This document shows positions 25,292 to 33,847 of a stretch of 59,548 nucleotides of DNA, piece after piece. The stretch lies in NCBI RefSeq assembly GCF_000340965.1, contig NZ_ANAY01000037.1:1-59548 (forward strand), read 5' to 3'. Made by a program: the position numbers and the translations under genes. Each line of letters starts with the position of its first letter. The first letter of the stretch is position 1. This DNA comes from Nocardiopsis kunsanensis DSM 44524. Lineage in GTDB: Bacteria > Actinomycetota > Actinomycetes > Streptosporangiales > Streptosporangiaceae. The notes beneath the pieces are model-generated. The model was not told where the DNA came from. It worked only from the letters and a program-made list of their open reading frames with translations, and did no database searches.

Positions 25292-25879
25292 ATGATCGCT
25301 CCTGATGCGCTGCGCGACCAACCGGCCCTCCTCGGGGACCGGGTCCGGTTGGAGCCCCTGGACGCCCGTACGGGGGAACACCTGGTCCGCGACTACGTCG
25401 ACATGGACCCGCTGGTGCGCCGACTCACCGGCACCCACCGTCGTTTCGGCGAGGAGGAGCTGCGGCGTTGGACCGCGAGCCTTCCCGACCAGCACGACCG
25501 TGCCGACTGGATGATCTTCTCCCGGGAGGACGGCGAAGCGCTCGGCGAGTGCGCCCTGCTCGATCTGGACCACCACAACGCCAACGCCGGTTACCGCATC
25601 TCCCTCTTCCGCATGGAACAGACCGGCCACGGGTACGGGACCGCCGCCACCGACCTGGTCCTGCGGTACGCCTTCGAGCAGGTGGGCCTGCACCGGGTCG
25701 GCCTGGAGGTCTTCGAGTTCAACGAGGCCGCGCGCCGTTCCTACGCCCGGTCCGGGTTCCGTGAGGAGGGTGTGTGGCGCGAACACCTGTACTGGGACGG
25801 GCAGTGGCACGACGCGGTCCTCATGTCGGTCCTGGCGCGTGAATACGCCGAGTTCCACGCCGACGATCCGCACCGCTGA
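25292..25879 (+). CDS. GNAT-family N-acetyltransferase
   Basis: 195 residues from the ATG at 25292. RimJ/RimL-like GNAT: LLGDRVRLEPLDARTGEHL start, acetyl-CoA loop region around RMEQTGHGYGTAATDLVLRY and the GLHRVGLEVFEFNEAARRSY block followed by GFREEGVWREHLY. It should acetylate a small molecule or protein N-terminus; substrate unknown. No ribosome-binding site fits in the 6-base gap to the divergent gene, so it is probably translated from a leaderless or ROK-antisense transcript. Confidence 0.85.
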   Translation: MIAPDALRDQPALLGDRVRLEPLDARTGEHLVRDYVDMDPLVRRLTGTHRRFGEEELRRWTASLPDQHDRADWMIFSREDGEALGECALLDLDHHNANAGYRISLFRMEQTGHGYGTAATDLVLRYAFEQVGLHRVGLEVFEFNEAARRSYARSGFREEGVWREHLYWDGQWHDAVLMSVLAREYAEFHADDPHR

Positions 25880-26063
25880 GGCCGGTGGGGACGCACCGAG
25901 CCCGCACCCGGCGCGTCACCACTGCGGACACCCCTGACCTGCCCCGAACCGCCCCTCCGAGTGAAGGCCGGTCCCTACACGTGACCACCGGCCCGCCCCT
26001 CCCTTCCCGTGGGCGGATCCGAGCGGCCCACAGGGCTCCACCGGGACGCAGTAGGCTCGGGGC

Positions 26064-26534
26064 ATGCCGGTACCCGACTTCCTCCGTGAACTGCGTAGCC
26101 AGGTGGGCCACGACCTGCTCCCGCTCGTCGGGGTGACGGGTGTGGTGTTCGACGGTGCTGGGCGTGTGCTGCTGCACCGCCGTTCCGACGACGGCCGTTG
26201 GGCCACCCCGGGCGGCATTCTGGAGCCGGGTGAGCAGCCTGCCCCCGCGGTCGTGCGCGAGGTCCGGGAGGAGACGGGGGTGGAGGCCGTCGTCGAGCGC
26301 CTGGCCAGTGTCCTCGGGCACGAACCCCACACCTACCCCAACGGGGACCGGGTGCAGATGCTCGACCTCGCCTTCCGCTGCCGGGCGGTGGGCGGCACCC
26401 CCACGGTCGACGGCGACGAGAGTCTCGACGTCGGCTGGTTCGACCGCGACGCCCTTCCACCGATGTCGGTGCGCATCACCGACCGCATCGACCACGCCGC
26501 CGCGGACCGGTCCGAGCCCTTCTACGTGGCCTGA
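26064..26534 (+). CDS. Nudix hydrolase
   Basis: 156 residues, ATG at 26064. The Nudix box is complete: GGILEPGEQPAPAVVREVRE followed by ETGV (G-x5-E-x7-R-E-U-x-E-E-x-G-U), about residues 52-75. Such enzymes hydrolyse nucleoside diphosphates linked to another moiety; the substrate cannot be told from sequence. An acidic C-terminal part (TVDGDESLDVGWFDRD) is typical of the ADP-ribose/NADH-pyrophosphatase-like members. A hairpin terminator follows. Confidence 0.9.
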   Translation: MPVPDFLRELRSQVGHDLLPLVGVTGVVFDGAGRVLLHRRSDDGRWATPGGILEPGEQPAPAVVREVREETGVEAVVERLASVLGHEPHTYPNGDRVQMLDLAFRCRAVGGTPTVDGDESLDVGWFDRDALPPMSVRITDRIDHAAADRSEPFYVA

Positions 26535-26617
26535 CCTCCGCGCGCACCTGCGTCCGGCCGGCCGCCGACACCCGTACGGCACCCGGCCCACGCATGAACG
26601 GTTCCCCGACACACGAA

Positions 26618-26646
26618 CGCCCGCCCGGCCTCCCACCGGGCGGGCG
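26618..26646. terminator. Hairpin terminator between convergent genes
   Basis: A perfect 11-bp stem CGCCCGCCCGG / CCGGGCGGGCG with a 7-base loop, between the Nudix gene stop (26534) and the DUF6504 gene stop (26667). It can serve both. Confidence 0.65.
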
Positions 26647-26666
26647 CGACGCCTGTGTTCAGCGGC

Positions 26667-26927
26667 TCAGTTCCACTGGCGGCGCATGGTCCAGCGGTCG
26701 GAGCCGGTGTCCTTGGCGATCTCGACGATGCTCGCCTCGCCGGCGTCGGACTCGGCCGAGACCCGCAGCAGGTGGCCGGGTGCGCTCACCCCGTCCCGGG
26801 GCTCGGGGCGCACCGGCCAGTCGCTGATGACGCGCCGGACCCGGAAGGTGTGGCCTCGCCAGGTGAATTGTGCGGGGTTTCCGCCGGTGGTGGAGCGGAC
26901 GTCGATCTGTTCGTTCAGAAGACTCAC
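26667..26927 (-). CDS. DUF6504-type small protein
   Basis: 86 residues from a GTG at 26927 (VSLLNEQIDVRSTTGGNP); an upstream in-frame ATG at 27002 would add an unlikely N-terminus. The sequence follows the DUF6504 pattern: QFTWRGHTFRVRRVISDW, then a strand ending WTMRRQW. These small beta-rich proteins are widespread in actinobacteria, often near DNA-repair genes, and have no established function. Single gene between two terminators or promoters. Confidence 0.65.
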   Translation of the reverse strand: MSLLNEQIDVRSTTGGNPAQFTWRGHTFRVRRVISDWPVRPEPRDGVSAPGHLLRVSAESDAGEASIVEIAKDTGSDRWTMRRQWN

Positions 26928-27053
26928 GCGGGACAGCCTATCGAACGTGTTTTCGAGGGAGGGGTGTCTCTCGAATGGGGCGGACCGTGGGACGCCGAAC
27001 ACCTTAGGCCCCTGGCGGGACCGAGCGCACGCGCTCTTCGGCGTGTCGTCCCC

Positions 27054-28004
27054 CTACAGGAAGACCCGCCCCCGCCGTGACCGGTCCCGTAGCGCCGCCA
27101 TGCGCCGGGTGTTGCTGGGACGGCGGCTCAACAGGTGGTACAGCAGCAGTGAGCCACCGCGGTCGGTACGGGCGCGGGCTGCCATCTCACCCATGTTCAC
27201 GCGCCGGTACAGATGGCGTCCGCCGGCGAGCAGGCGGACGGAGTGCGCGGCCCCGGGCAGCTGGGCGTGGGCGTGGTTGTCTGCTGTGTACTCCCGCACA
27301 CGGGAGAGCGCGGCCCCGGCACCGGGCAGGAGTTCGGCGCCGATCGTGGCGACCCGGTTCCAGTAGCCCGTGTGCCCGGCGGCCACGTGCCCGATCTGGT
27401 GGGCGACGTGGAAGGCCAGGGCTTCGGGGTCGTGGCCTTGCTCACCCGCCTGGAACACGTCGTGGGAGAGCACCAGATAGCGGCGCAGCCCGTGCGCGGA
27501 CGCGTCGGTGTGCCGGGGGTACCGCCCGGTGCTGATGTAGGCCTCGGGTGGCTCGGCCAGTCCCATGGCCTCCGAGAGCGACACGACCAGACGGTGGGTC
27601 TCGGGGAACTGCGTGGGGGAGACCTTGACCGACTCGGCGCGGTGGCGTGCGTACCGCAGCCCACGGGTGATCCAGCACGCGGCCGGCAGGAGGGACACGG
27701 GCGCCAGGGTCCACAGCGGGGAACCGGTCGCCGCCCACAGCAGATACAGGGCGCCGGTGTTCAGGAACAGGGTGAGGCCGACGCACACCGCGAACAGAGG
27801 GGCCTCCCACGGGTGGGCGGGTGCGGGGAGCAGGTCCTCGTGGTCGTCGACGGACTCGACGGACTCGACGGACTCGACGGGCTGTGCGGACCGCGGGCGG
27901 GGGAGGGGCCCGCTCAGGCGGTCGCCGTCGTGGAGAGGGCGGCCCCGTGCTCCTTCGGCCGAGCCGGTGGCCGGGCGGCTCTCCGGTGGTGTCGTCGGTG
28001 ACAT
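27054..28004 (-). CDS. M48-like membrane peptidase homologue with degenerate active site
   Basis: 316 residues, ATG at 28004 after GAGGGGAC. Pro-rich N-terminus with a VESVESVESVDD repeat (a 9-base tandem repeat near 27851-27880), two membrane helices (about residues 69-92 and 98-113), then an M48 peptidase-like domain. The zinc site reads HQIGH (residues 202-206) instead of HExxH; the codon is CAG, so the catalytic Glu is replaced by Gln. The third metal ligand, Glu238 in REYTAD, is kept. Zinc binding may survive, but hydrolysis should be lost or very weak; it may be a pseudo-protease with a binding role. Confidence 0.75.
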   Translation of the reverse strand: MSPTTPPESRPATGSAEGARGRPLHDGDRLSGPLPRPRSAQPVESVESVESVDDHEDLLPAPAHPWEAPLFAVCVGLTLFLNTGALYLLWAATGSPLWTLAPVSLLPAACWITRGLRYARHRAESVKVSPTQFPETHRLVVSLSEAMGLAEPPEAYISTGRYPRHTDASAHGLRRYLVLSHDVFQAGEQGHDPEALAFHVAHQIGHVAAGHTGYWNRVATIGAELLPGAGAALSRVREYTADNHAHAQLPGAAHSVRLLAGGRHLYRRVNMGEMAARARTDRGGSLLLYHLLSRRPSNTRRMAALRDRSRRGRVFL

Positions 28005-28127
28005 ACCGTCCCCTCGGTCCGCGGCGTGTGAACCACGAGGGGATGTTACCCCCTGTAGTTGGACATTACTTTCCGCTTCCCTCCTGTGGGGGTGGCGGAG
28101 GGCGGCGTGTCCGCGTGCGAGCCTTGT

Positions 28128-28814
28128 TCAGCGCTCGCCGTCATCCTCGTAGCGGCGCAGCTCCTCGGCCAGCTCGTCCAGGAACAGGTCCACCTGTTCG
28201 GGGTCGTAACCGGGCCGCGCCCGTGTCGTGGCGAACTGCACCCGCTCCACGTCACGGGCGGTCAACGTGGCCCGGTCGGGACGCCCTCCCGTCAGCATGG
28301 TGAGGGTGAACTCGGCGTGGTCGAGGAACTCGTCGACCTCCCCCTCGTTGTAACCGGTGGTCAACCGCGTTATGGCGAACTGTTTGTTGCGCACCGCCTC
28401 GGCGCTCATCCGTGGGGCGGCGGGGCCGGGCGGTGCCGTGGCGGGGCCGGCAGCCTCGGTCGCACGCTGAGCGGGGGCGGGCTCGGGGGTGGGGTCAGGG
28501 CGCGGCGGGAGCGGGGGAGGGTCCGCTGGGGCGGAGCGCCCCAGCCCGCGCCCGGCGAGCTCGGCGATGACGTGGTCGAGGAAGTCGTCGACCTCGTCCT
28601 CACGGTAACCGGGGCTGAAGCGGGTGGTGCGGAAGCGGGCTCCGCGCACATCGTCGGCGGTGATCAGCTCACCCTCTCGGGGGCCGCCGTCGAGAGCGAT
28701 CAGGGTCGCCTCGACCCGGTCGAGGAGGGCGTCGACGTCGTCCTCGTTGTAGCCGGGACGCAGACGCACCGTGTGGAACTTCTTGTCGCGGATGTCCGCC
28801 GGTGTCAGAGACAT
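28128..28814 (-). CDS. DivIVA-domain protein with four repeats
   Basis: 228 residues from the ATG at 28814 (MSLTPADIRDKKF), which has GGTGA just upstream; an alternative ATG at 28823 adds three residues. It contains four copies of the DivIVA N-terminal motif, K/R-F-x-T-x-R-x-x-x-GY-x-x-x-x-VD-x-x-LD: at about residues 13-36, 58-82, 144-168 and 192-216. A Pro-rich linker separates pairs. DivIVA domains sense curved membranes and recruit polar growth machinery in actinobacteria; usually one domain is followed by a long coiled coil, which is missing here. It may act as an adaptor or compete with the main DivIVA. Confidence 0.8.
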   Translation of the reverse strand: MSLTPADIRDKKFHTVRLRPGYNEDDVDALLDRVEATLIALDGGPREGELITADDVRGARFRTTRFSPGYREDEVDDFLDHVIAELAGRGLGRSAPADPPPLPPRPDPTPEPAPAQRATEAAGPATAPPGPAAPRMSAEAVRNKQFAITRLTTGYNEGEVDEFLDHAEFTLTMLTGGRPDRATLTARDVERVQFATTRARPGYDPEQVDLFLDELAEELRRYEDDGER

Positions 28815-29005
28815 GGTCACCATTTGTGCAGTCGACAGGGGCCGTCGGTCGGTCGTTGCGGGGCGTGGTCCTGCCCGTCACGGGAACGACGGCATCCAGG
28901 AACTCCGTGATCCGGGCCGGAGGCTATCGCCCAGGCCGGTGCCGAACACGCGGGGGATACGGCAGTTCATGACGGCATTATGCCGGGAGGTGAGGGTCCT
29001 TGGCC

Positions 29006-29019
29006 ATACCGGCCGGTAT
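29006..29019. promoter_or_regulatory. 14-bp perfect palindrome upstream of the DivIVA-repeat gene
   Basis: ATACCGGCCGGTAT lies about 190 bases upstream of the DivIVA-repeat gene and 30 bases beyond the amidase stop. It could be an operator or part of a terminator; no tract of T follows. Confidence 0.3.
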
Positions 29020-29049
29020 CCGTGACCGGTTGTGGTCGTTCAGTGCGTC

Positions 29050-29937
29050 TCAGCTGCGCAAGAGGTAGGTGGCGAGCCCGCGGGCGATGGCGTCGGCGGC
29101 CGTCTCGCGCCACTCGGCGTCGGACAGCATCTCGGCGTCCTCCTCGTTGCGCATGTTCCCGGTCTCCAGGAACACCTTCGGCACCGTCGACAGGTTGAGA
29201 CCGCCCAGGTCGGTGCGTTCGTCGAAGCCCTCGTCGGCCAGGTAGTCCGATACGGGCATCCCGGTGCCCCTCTCGTACTCGCGGTGCAGGTCCTCGGCCA
29301 GAACCTGTGCTGGTTCGGCGATCCGGTCGGTGTGGCCGTCGATCGACCCGGGGTGGATCACATGGAACCCGCGCCCGCTCTCGGGCCCGCCGTCGGCGTG
29401 CAGGGACACTGCTGCGTCGGCGTCGGCCTCGTTGCCGATCTCGGCGCGCTCGTTGATGCAGGGGCCCACACCCTCGTTGTCCTCACGGGTCAGGATCACG
29501 GTCGCCCCGTCTGCCTCCAGGCGTTCCTGTACCAGCAGGGACAGTTCCCAGTTGAACTCGTGTTCGGGCAGGCCGTCGGCGGTCTCCGTGCCGACTGTGT
29601 CGCAGGCCTTCTCCTGGCCGTCGGGGCCTGCGGGGACGCTCTCGTTGATGCTGTCGGGGTCCTGGGCGTTGCCGCCGTTGTGGCCGGGGTCGATGACCAC
29701 CACGTCGCTGTGCAGGGGGCCGTCACCGACCGGTTCCTCCTGTCCGTCGGGGGCCTCGTCAGGGGCGGAGGCCTGCGCGTCATCAGGGCCGGGCAGAGGG
29801 GGCGCGGCGGTGGGGTCGCCGTCCGGTTCCTCCCCGGGGGACGTCGCACACGAGGCGCAGAGCAGAGCGGCCAGGGCGGTCAGGGACAGGGCGCGGACGG
29901 TGCGGCCGCCGGGCCTCTGCTCGGTCGAAGCGGGCAT
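29050..29937 (-). CDS. N-acetylmuramoyl-L-alanine amidase (Amidase_3), exported
   Basis: 295 residues from the ATG at 29937 (MPASTEQRPGGRTVR), which places a basic n-region before a hydrophobic core; longer starts to 30291 lack a signal. The signal ends LLCASCATSPG, a weak lipobox, so it may be a lipoprotein. An acidic Pro-rich linker precedes the Amidase_3 domain: DVVVIDPGHNGG (zinc His), the Glu of LPEHEFNWELS, AVSLHADG (zinc His) and ETGNMRNEEDAEML (catalytic Glu). It cleaves the lactyl-amide bond of peptidoglycan in the cell wall and could work in division or growth, as its DivIVA neighbour hints. Confidence 0.88.
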   Translation of the reverse strand: MPASTEQRPGGRTVRALSLTALAALLCASCATSPGEEPDGDPTAAPPLPGPDDAQASAPDEAPDGQEEPVGDGPLHSDVVVIDPGHNGGNAQDPDSINESVPAGPDGQEKACDTVGTETADGLPEHEFNWELSLLVQERLEADGATVILTREDNEGVGPCINERAEIGNEADADAAVSLHADGGPESGRGFHVIHPGSIDGHTDRIAEPAQVLAEDLHREYERGTGMPVSDYLADEGFDERTDLGGLNLSTVPKVFLETGNMRNEEDAEMLSDAEWRETAADAIARGLATYLLRS

Positions 29938-30405
29938 GTCCACAAAATAGCGGCCCTCGGCCTGTGCGCGGCACCTGCCTCGGCGTGCCCGTACATCACC
30001 GAATGTTCGGTTCTCCGGATTCATGGACGCATGGTAAGCACGTCGGTTTACAAGAATTATGAGAATAAGGGGATCTTTGCGTTCATTTCTGGCCTGAGCT
30101 GCATTAATGTGGATCGTGACATTTCCGTGACGCGGATTCCTGTGTTTTTTCGCTATTTCTGTGGATAAGCTCCGCAACGGAGGCATCGAGGTGCGAAACC
30201 CCCAGTGAGGGCGTCCTGACCAGGGGCACCCGCTGATCACCCGTTGCCAGGCATCACACGGACAACGGCCCCCAGGCCGTGTCGTAGGCATCCGACATTG
30301 GCTCGTGTCCGCGTTTTCGCGTCCCGCTTCCGCCCGTCACGGCGGTGGATCACGTGGCCACCCGACCCGGATTCGAGGGTCGGGACGATCCGAACGAGGA
30401 TTATC
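29938..30405. other. Intergenic stretch, AT-rich centre
   Basis: 468 bases between divergent genes for the amidase and the LPXTG protein. 30020-30175 is conspicuously AT-rich (TTACAAGAATTATGAGAATA; TTTTTTCGCTATTTCTGTGG), which fits promoters for both directions. No gene or riboswitch core was recognised. Confidence 0.45.
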
Positions 30406-31467
30406 TTGACGCATTCCCCCAGCATCAGCGCGCGCCGCATGCTCCAAGCCGGCGCCACCTTCGCGGCCTTCGGTGGTCTGACCCTGGCCGCCGCCATGCC
30501 TGCCCAGGCCGAGACGATCACCGTCGGGACGGCGCACAGCGCCGTTCTCGAGGAGCGTGTCTCCGTCGTCCCCTCCGTCCCGCAGAGCGAGGAGGGCAGC
30601 GACACCCAGCATTACCAGGGCCAGCCCGAGCCGTACCTCGACGTCGATCTGACGGGCACCAGCACCGTGGACGCCGAAGGCCTCCACTCCTCCATCGATG
30701 TCGGCAGCGTCCACGCGCAGCTGACAGAGGAGGACCTCGGCCAGATCCTCGCTCAGGAGGACACCGAGGACCTCCAGAGTTTCGGCACGATCGACGAGCT
30801 CCAGAGCGAATCCGCCGGAACCCTGGACACCCAGGACGAGGACTACGTCATCGACGTCGAGTTCACCGACGCGAGCATCCAGGTCACCCAGGACTGGGAC
30901 GGCGAGTACACCGTCGAGTTCGCCGAGGGCCAGGTGCAGGTGAACCACACCTTCCTGCCGATGGACGTCTCGTTGACCTCGGTCGAGGGCCAGGAGCAGG
31001 TGCCCTCCCTCGAGGACGAGGACTTCCTCTTCGACGCCTCCTTCGGCGGCCTGGTCGCCTCCTTCGACGCCGGCGTGGCCGGGTTCGACTTCGCCTTCGC
31101 CGAGGTCCTCACCGGCACCGCCGAGATCGAGGCCGGGGACGAGGACCCGGGCGGGGGCGACCCGGGTGACGGGGACGACGAGGACCCGGGCAACGGGGAC
31201 GACGAGGACGGCAAGGAAGACGAGGACGGCAAGGAAGACGGGAACGAGGACGACCAGGACGGCAGCAAGGATCCCGGTGAGGAGGACGGCCGGGACGACC
31301 GCAAGGAGGAGGGCCAGGACGAGGACTCCCTGCCCGTCACCGGTGGTGCCCTGGCCGGTCTGATCGCCGCCGGCACCGCCGTGGCCGCCGGCGGTGGCGC
31401 CGCCGTCTACTTCACGCGCCGCAAGAAGAGCGACGTGACCGAGGAAGAAGCCGCCGACGAGAGCTGA
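30406..31467 (+). CDS. LPXTG cell-wall-anchored protein
   Basis: 353 residues from a TTG at 30406, chosen because AACGAGGA lies just upstream and it yields a proper signal peptide (MTHSPSISARRMLQAG...AAAMPAQA). Mature region of about 240 residues with several similar beta blocks (DLTGTSTVDAEGLHSSIDVG; DVEFTDASIQVTQDW; DVSLTSVEGQEQV). Then a highly acidic Asp/Glu/Gly/Lys spacer, the sortase motif LPVTG (residues 309-313), a hydrophobic helix and a RRKK tail. It should be covalently attached to peptidoglycan by a sortase; none is in this window. Function of the exposed domain unknown. Confidence 0.8.
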   Translation: MTHSPSISARRMLQAGATFAAFGGLTLAAAMPAQAETITVGTAHSAVLEERVSVVPSVPQSEEGSDTQHYQGQPEPYLDVDLTGTSTVDAEGLHSSIDVGSVHAQLTEEDLGQILAQEDTEDLQSFGTIDELQSESAGTLDTQDEDYVIDVEFTDASIQVTQDWDGEYTVEFAEGQVQVNHTFLPMDVSLTSVEGQEQVPSLEDEDFLFDASFGGLVASFDAGVAGFDFAFAEVLTGTAEIEAGDEDPGGGDPGDGDDEDPGNGDDEDGKEDEDGKEDGNEDDQDGSKDPGEEDGRDDRKEEGQDEDSLPVTGGALAGLIAAGTAVAAGGGAAVYFTRRKKSDVTEEEAADES

Positions 31468-31514
31468 CATCCGCCGTCACCAGGACTTACGCGTCCGCGG
31501 TGACCGCTCGTCCA

Positions 31515-31542
31515 CGGCCCCGGGACGCCCGTCCCGGGGCCG
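31515..31542 (+). terminator. Terminator between the two LPXTG genes
   Basis: A perfect 13-bp stem CGGCCCCGGGACG / CGTCCCGGGGCCG with a 2-base loop, followed by TTCGTCTG, 48 bases past the stop of the first LPXTG gene. Confidence 0.7.
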
Positions 31543-31767
31543 TTCGTCTGCGCCGGAACTCGAACAAGGTTCCCGATTCGGGCTCCACGGGCTAGGCTCG
31601 CTCTGTGGGTACGCGTGCACTCACCGTCCGAATTCCCTCTCGGAGCGGGAGGGGCCCCGCTCAACCGCTCCGCACATCGCCCGGCCACACCTCCGACGCC
31701 TTGTGCCCCTCTCCTGCCGGCGCCGGGACAGGCCGAGCATCCCCCAGAACAATTCAGGAGTGCTGTG

Positions 31768-33093
31768 GTGACTTCCACCAAGCCGACCGTGCGTCGCCTC
31801 CTCGGCGGCGGTGTCCTGTGCGCAGTGTTCGGTGCCCTCACCGTGGTGACCGCCGCGCCCGTGAGCGCATCGCCGTTGGTCTGGGGGAACTCACAGGCCT
31901 GGGTCTCCGACGGGGACGCCGTCAGCGGATACTCGACGGCGATCAGCCATGGTGAAGCCCATGAGGAGGAGTCCGAGGCCGGGGAGGTCTCCGGTCCCCT
32001 GGCCGAGTACGCCGAGATCAATGGCAGCAGCTATGCCCTCGTCGACGACGATGGCGCCCACGCGGTCTCCGTCGTGGACTCGGCGGCGTTCCGGCTGGAG
32101 GTCGACGACCTGGTCGACCTCGGCATGATCGACGTCCCCGGGCCCGAGGAGGGCGGCGAAGGCGACCGGAGCGGTACCGAGGACGACGAACCCTCGCCCC
32201 TGGAGGAGCAGACCGCGCCGGAAGAGAACGACGAACCGGCCGGGGAAACCGAGCCACAGGCCGAGGCGGACGGTCCCGGGGCGTCCCCCAGCCCCGAGCC
32301 CCCGCCGCGTCCGCAGGACGATGAGGAGGAAACGGACGAGGGCGACGGCGATCCGCAGGGTCAGAAGCCCTCCGAGCCGGAAGGGAGCCCTGAACCGGAG
32401 GAGGCCCCCGAACCGGAGGAGACCCCCGAGGTGCGGGCCACCGAGTCCCCGGTCCGCGGGGACACGCGTCTGATGCCCCTGGAACCGGTCGCAGACCCTG
32501 GTGCCGGCGGTACCGACAGCGTCGAGTTCACTGTCGCGGACGTCCGGGCCACCGTCCGGGCCGAGTACGGCGGACGTGTCCGGACGGGTTTCGAGTACGG
32601 GGAGATCACCGCGTTCGGTGAACCGGTCGACGAACTGGGGCGGGGGAGCGAGGGCACGACCGTCACGGACGTGCTCGAGGTTCCCGGCACCGAGGGCGGA
32701 CCCGGCGAGAAGATCCCGGTGAGTGTGCACTTCGCGGCCAACGAGTCGAAGTTCGAGGATGAGGACCCCGAGTGGGAGGGCACGGGGGCGCGCTCGTGGC
32801 TCACCGCCTGGGTGCAGGTCGGTGCTCCCGAAGAGGACCACGGGTTCGTGGTGGAACTGGCCGACTCCTGGGCGCTGGGTTCCACCCATGTCTCCGAGAG
32901 CGGGCCCTCCCCAGCCGAGGACGAGGACGGCGAGGCCGCTGTCGAGGGGAACCCGGTCAGCCGCCTGCCCACGACAGGCGGGTCCCTGGCCGCGTTGGTG
33001 ACGGCGGCATGTGTCGCTGTCGGTGGCGGATGTGCGGCGACCTACCTCGCACGCGGGCGCACCACCGCGATGGACGACCGTATCGAGGACTGA
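31768..33093 (+). CDS. Second LPXTG cell-wall-anchored protein
   Basis: 441 residues from a GTG at 31768, 7 bases after CAGGAG. Signal peptide VTSTKPTVRRLLGGG...APVSASP. The mature part begins with a short folded segment (GSSYALVDDDGAHAVSVVD), then a long acidic Pro/Glu repeat region (EPEGSPEPEEAPEPEETPE). A second folded block of about 150 residues follows (VEFTVADVRATVRAEYGGRV; EKIPVSVHFAANESKF). Sortase signal LPTTG at residues 400-404, hydrophobic helix, basic end. Phrases such as VEFT-ADxxxxV are shared with the previous gene product, so the two are diverged paralogues or family members. Confidence 0.8.
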   Translation: MTSTKPTVRRLLGGGVLCAVFGALTVVTAAPVSASPLVWGNSQAWVSDGDAVSGYSTAISHGEAHEEESEAGEVSGPLAEYAEINGSSYALVDDDGAHAVSVVDSAAFRLEVDDLVDLGMIDVPGPEEGGEGDRSGTEDDEPSPLEEQTAPEENDEPAGETEPQAEADGPGASPSPEPPPRPQDDEEETDEGDGDPQGQKPSEPEGSPEPEEAPEPEETPEVRATESPVRGDTRLMPLEPVADPGAGGTDSVEFTVADVRATVRAEYGGRVRTGFEYGEITAFGEPVDELGRGSEGTTVTDVLEVPGTEGGPGEKIPVSVHFAANESKFEDEDPEWEGTGARSWLTAWVQVGAPEEDHGFVVELADSWALGSTHVSESGPSPAEDEDGEAAVEGNPVSRLPTTGGSLAALVTAACVAVGGGCAATYLARGRTTAMDDRIED

Positions 33094-33102
33094 CCGGAGC
33101 GC

Positions 33103-33504
33103 TCAGAGCACGGTTCCGCGGCCGATCAGCCGCGCGGTCTCGGGGCGGCGGATCCATGCCACCGCGGCCATCGCTGCGGTCAGTGCCAGTGGCAGGACCC
33201 AGCCCTGGTCCATGAGCACGAACACGTGGGTGAGGACGGCACCGGCCACGACGGCGGCCAATCCCAGCGCGGCGAGCCCGGCGGTACGCGGAACGAGCAG
33301 GAGTACGCCTCCCGCGACCTCCGCGGCACCGACGGCGTAACGCAGCCACTGGCCGACCCCGATCTCGGAGAAGGTGGCCACGTGGTCGGGCCAGGCCAGG
33401 AGTTTGCCGACGCCGACCAGGAGGAAGACGGCGGCTCCGACCGTCTGCAACATCCACGACGTCACGATGAGTGACAGGGGGCGGGTCGGTCGGTCCTCTG
33501 TCAT
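33103..33504 (-). CDS. DoxX-family membrane protein
   Basis: 133 residues, ATG at 33504. Four predicted membrane helices with the DoxX pattern: VGAAVFLLVGVGKLLAW, FSEIGVGQWLRYAVGAAEVA, then GLAALGLAAVVAGAVLTHVF and a final helix. DoxX proteins are linked to thiol redox and oxidative-stress complexes in actinobacteria, but most members are uncharacterised. It converges on the LPXTG gene with 9 bases between stops. Confidence 0.8.
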   Translation of the reverse strand: MTEDRPTRPLSLIVTSWMLQTVGAAVFLLVGVGKLLAWPDHVATFSEIGVGQWLRYAVGAAEVAGGVLLLVPRTAGLAALGLAAVVAGAVLTHVFVLMDQGWVLPLALTAAMAAVAWIRRPETARLIGRGTVL

Positions 33505-33643
33505 GCGGAGTCTCCACTGTCAACGGGGTCGTACTGGTGAGCCGGACACGGAAGAGGACGGGCCCGGCAGGCCCGCCCTCGGTTCTTGTGTCAGCCGGAG
33601 ACCGCCCGGCCGTTCCCCCCGGAACCGGCTCAGACCGGGGAGA

Positions 33644-33847
33644 TCACTCCGTACGCTGGCTGGGGATTCCGGCCAGCAGGGCGCGGACCTCGGTCTCGCG
33701 ATAGCGGCGGTGTCCGCCCAAGGTGCGGATCGAGGTCAGCTTGCCCGCCTTCGCCCAACGTGTGACCGTCTTCGGGTCCACGCGGAACATGGTGGCAACC
33801 TCGGCGGGGGTCAACAGGGGCTCCGCCTCGGGCGTGCGAGTTGACAT
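33644..33847 (-). CDS. bldC: Developmental regulator BldC (MerR-like DNA-binding protein)
   Basis: 67 residues, ATG at 33847 after AGGAGGAG. Nearly identical, from memory, to Streptomyces BldC: LLTPAEVATMFRVDPKTVTR followed by WAKAGKLTSIRTLGGHRRYR. It is a lone winged-helix domain that binds head-to-tail as oligomers on direct repeats and delays entry into development. The long upstream region (33848-34544) contains palindromes that could be regulatory. Confidence 0.95.
   Translation of the reverse strand: MSTRTPEAEPLLTPAEVATMFRVDPKTVTRWAKAGKLTSIRTLGGHRRYRETEVRALLAGIPSQRTE

Noticed and set aside
29938..30405. c-di-AMP (ydaO) riboswitch before the LPXTG gene
   Set aside because: The position is suggestive for a cell-wall gene, but the conserved core sequences are not visible.
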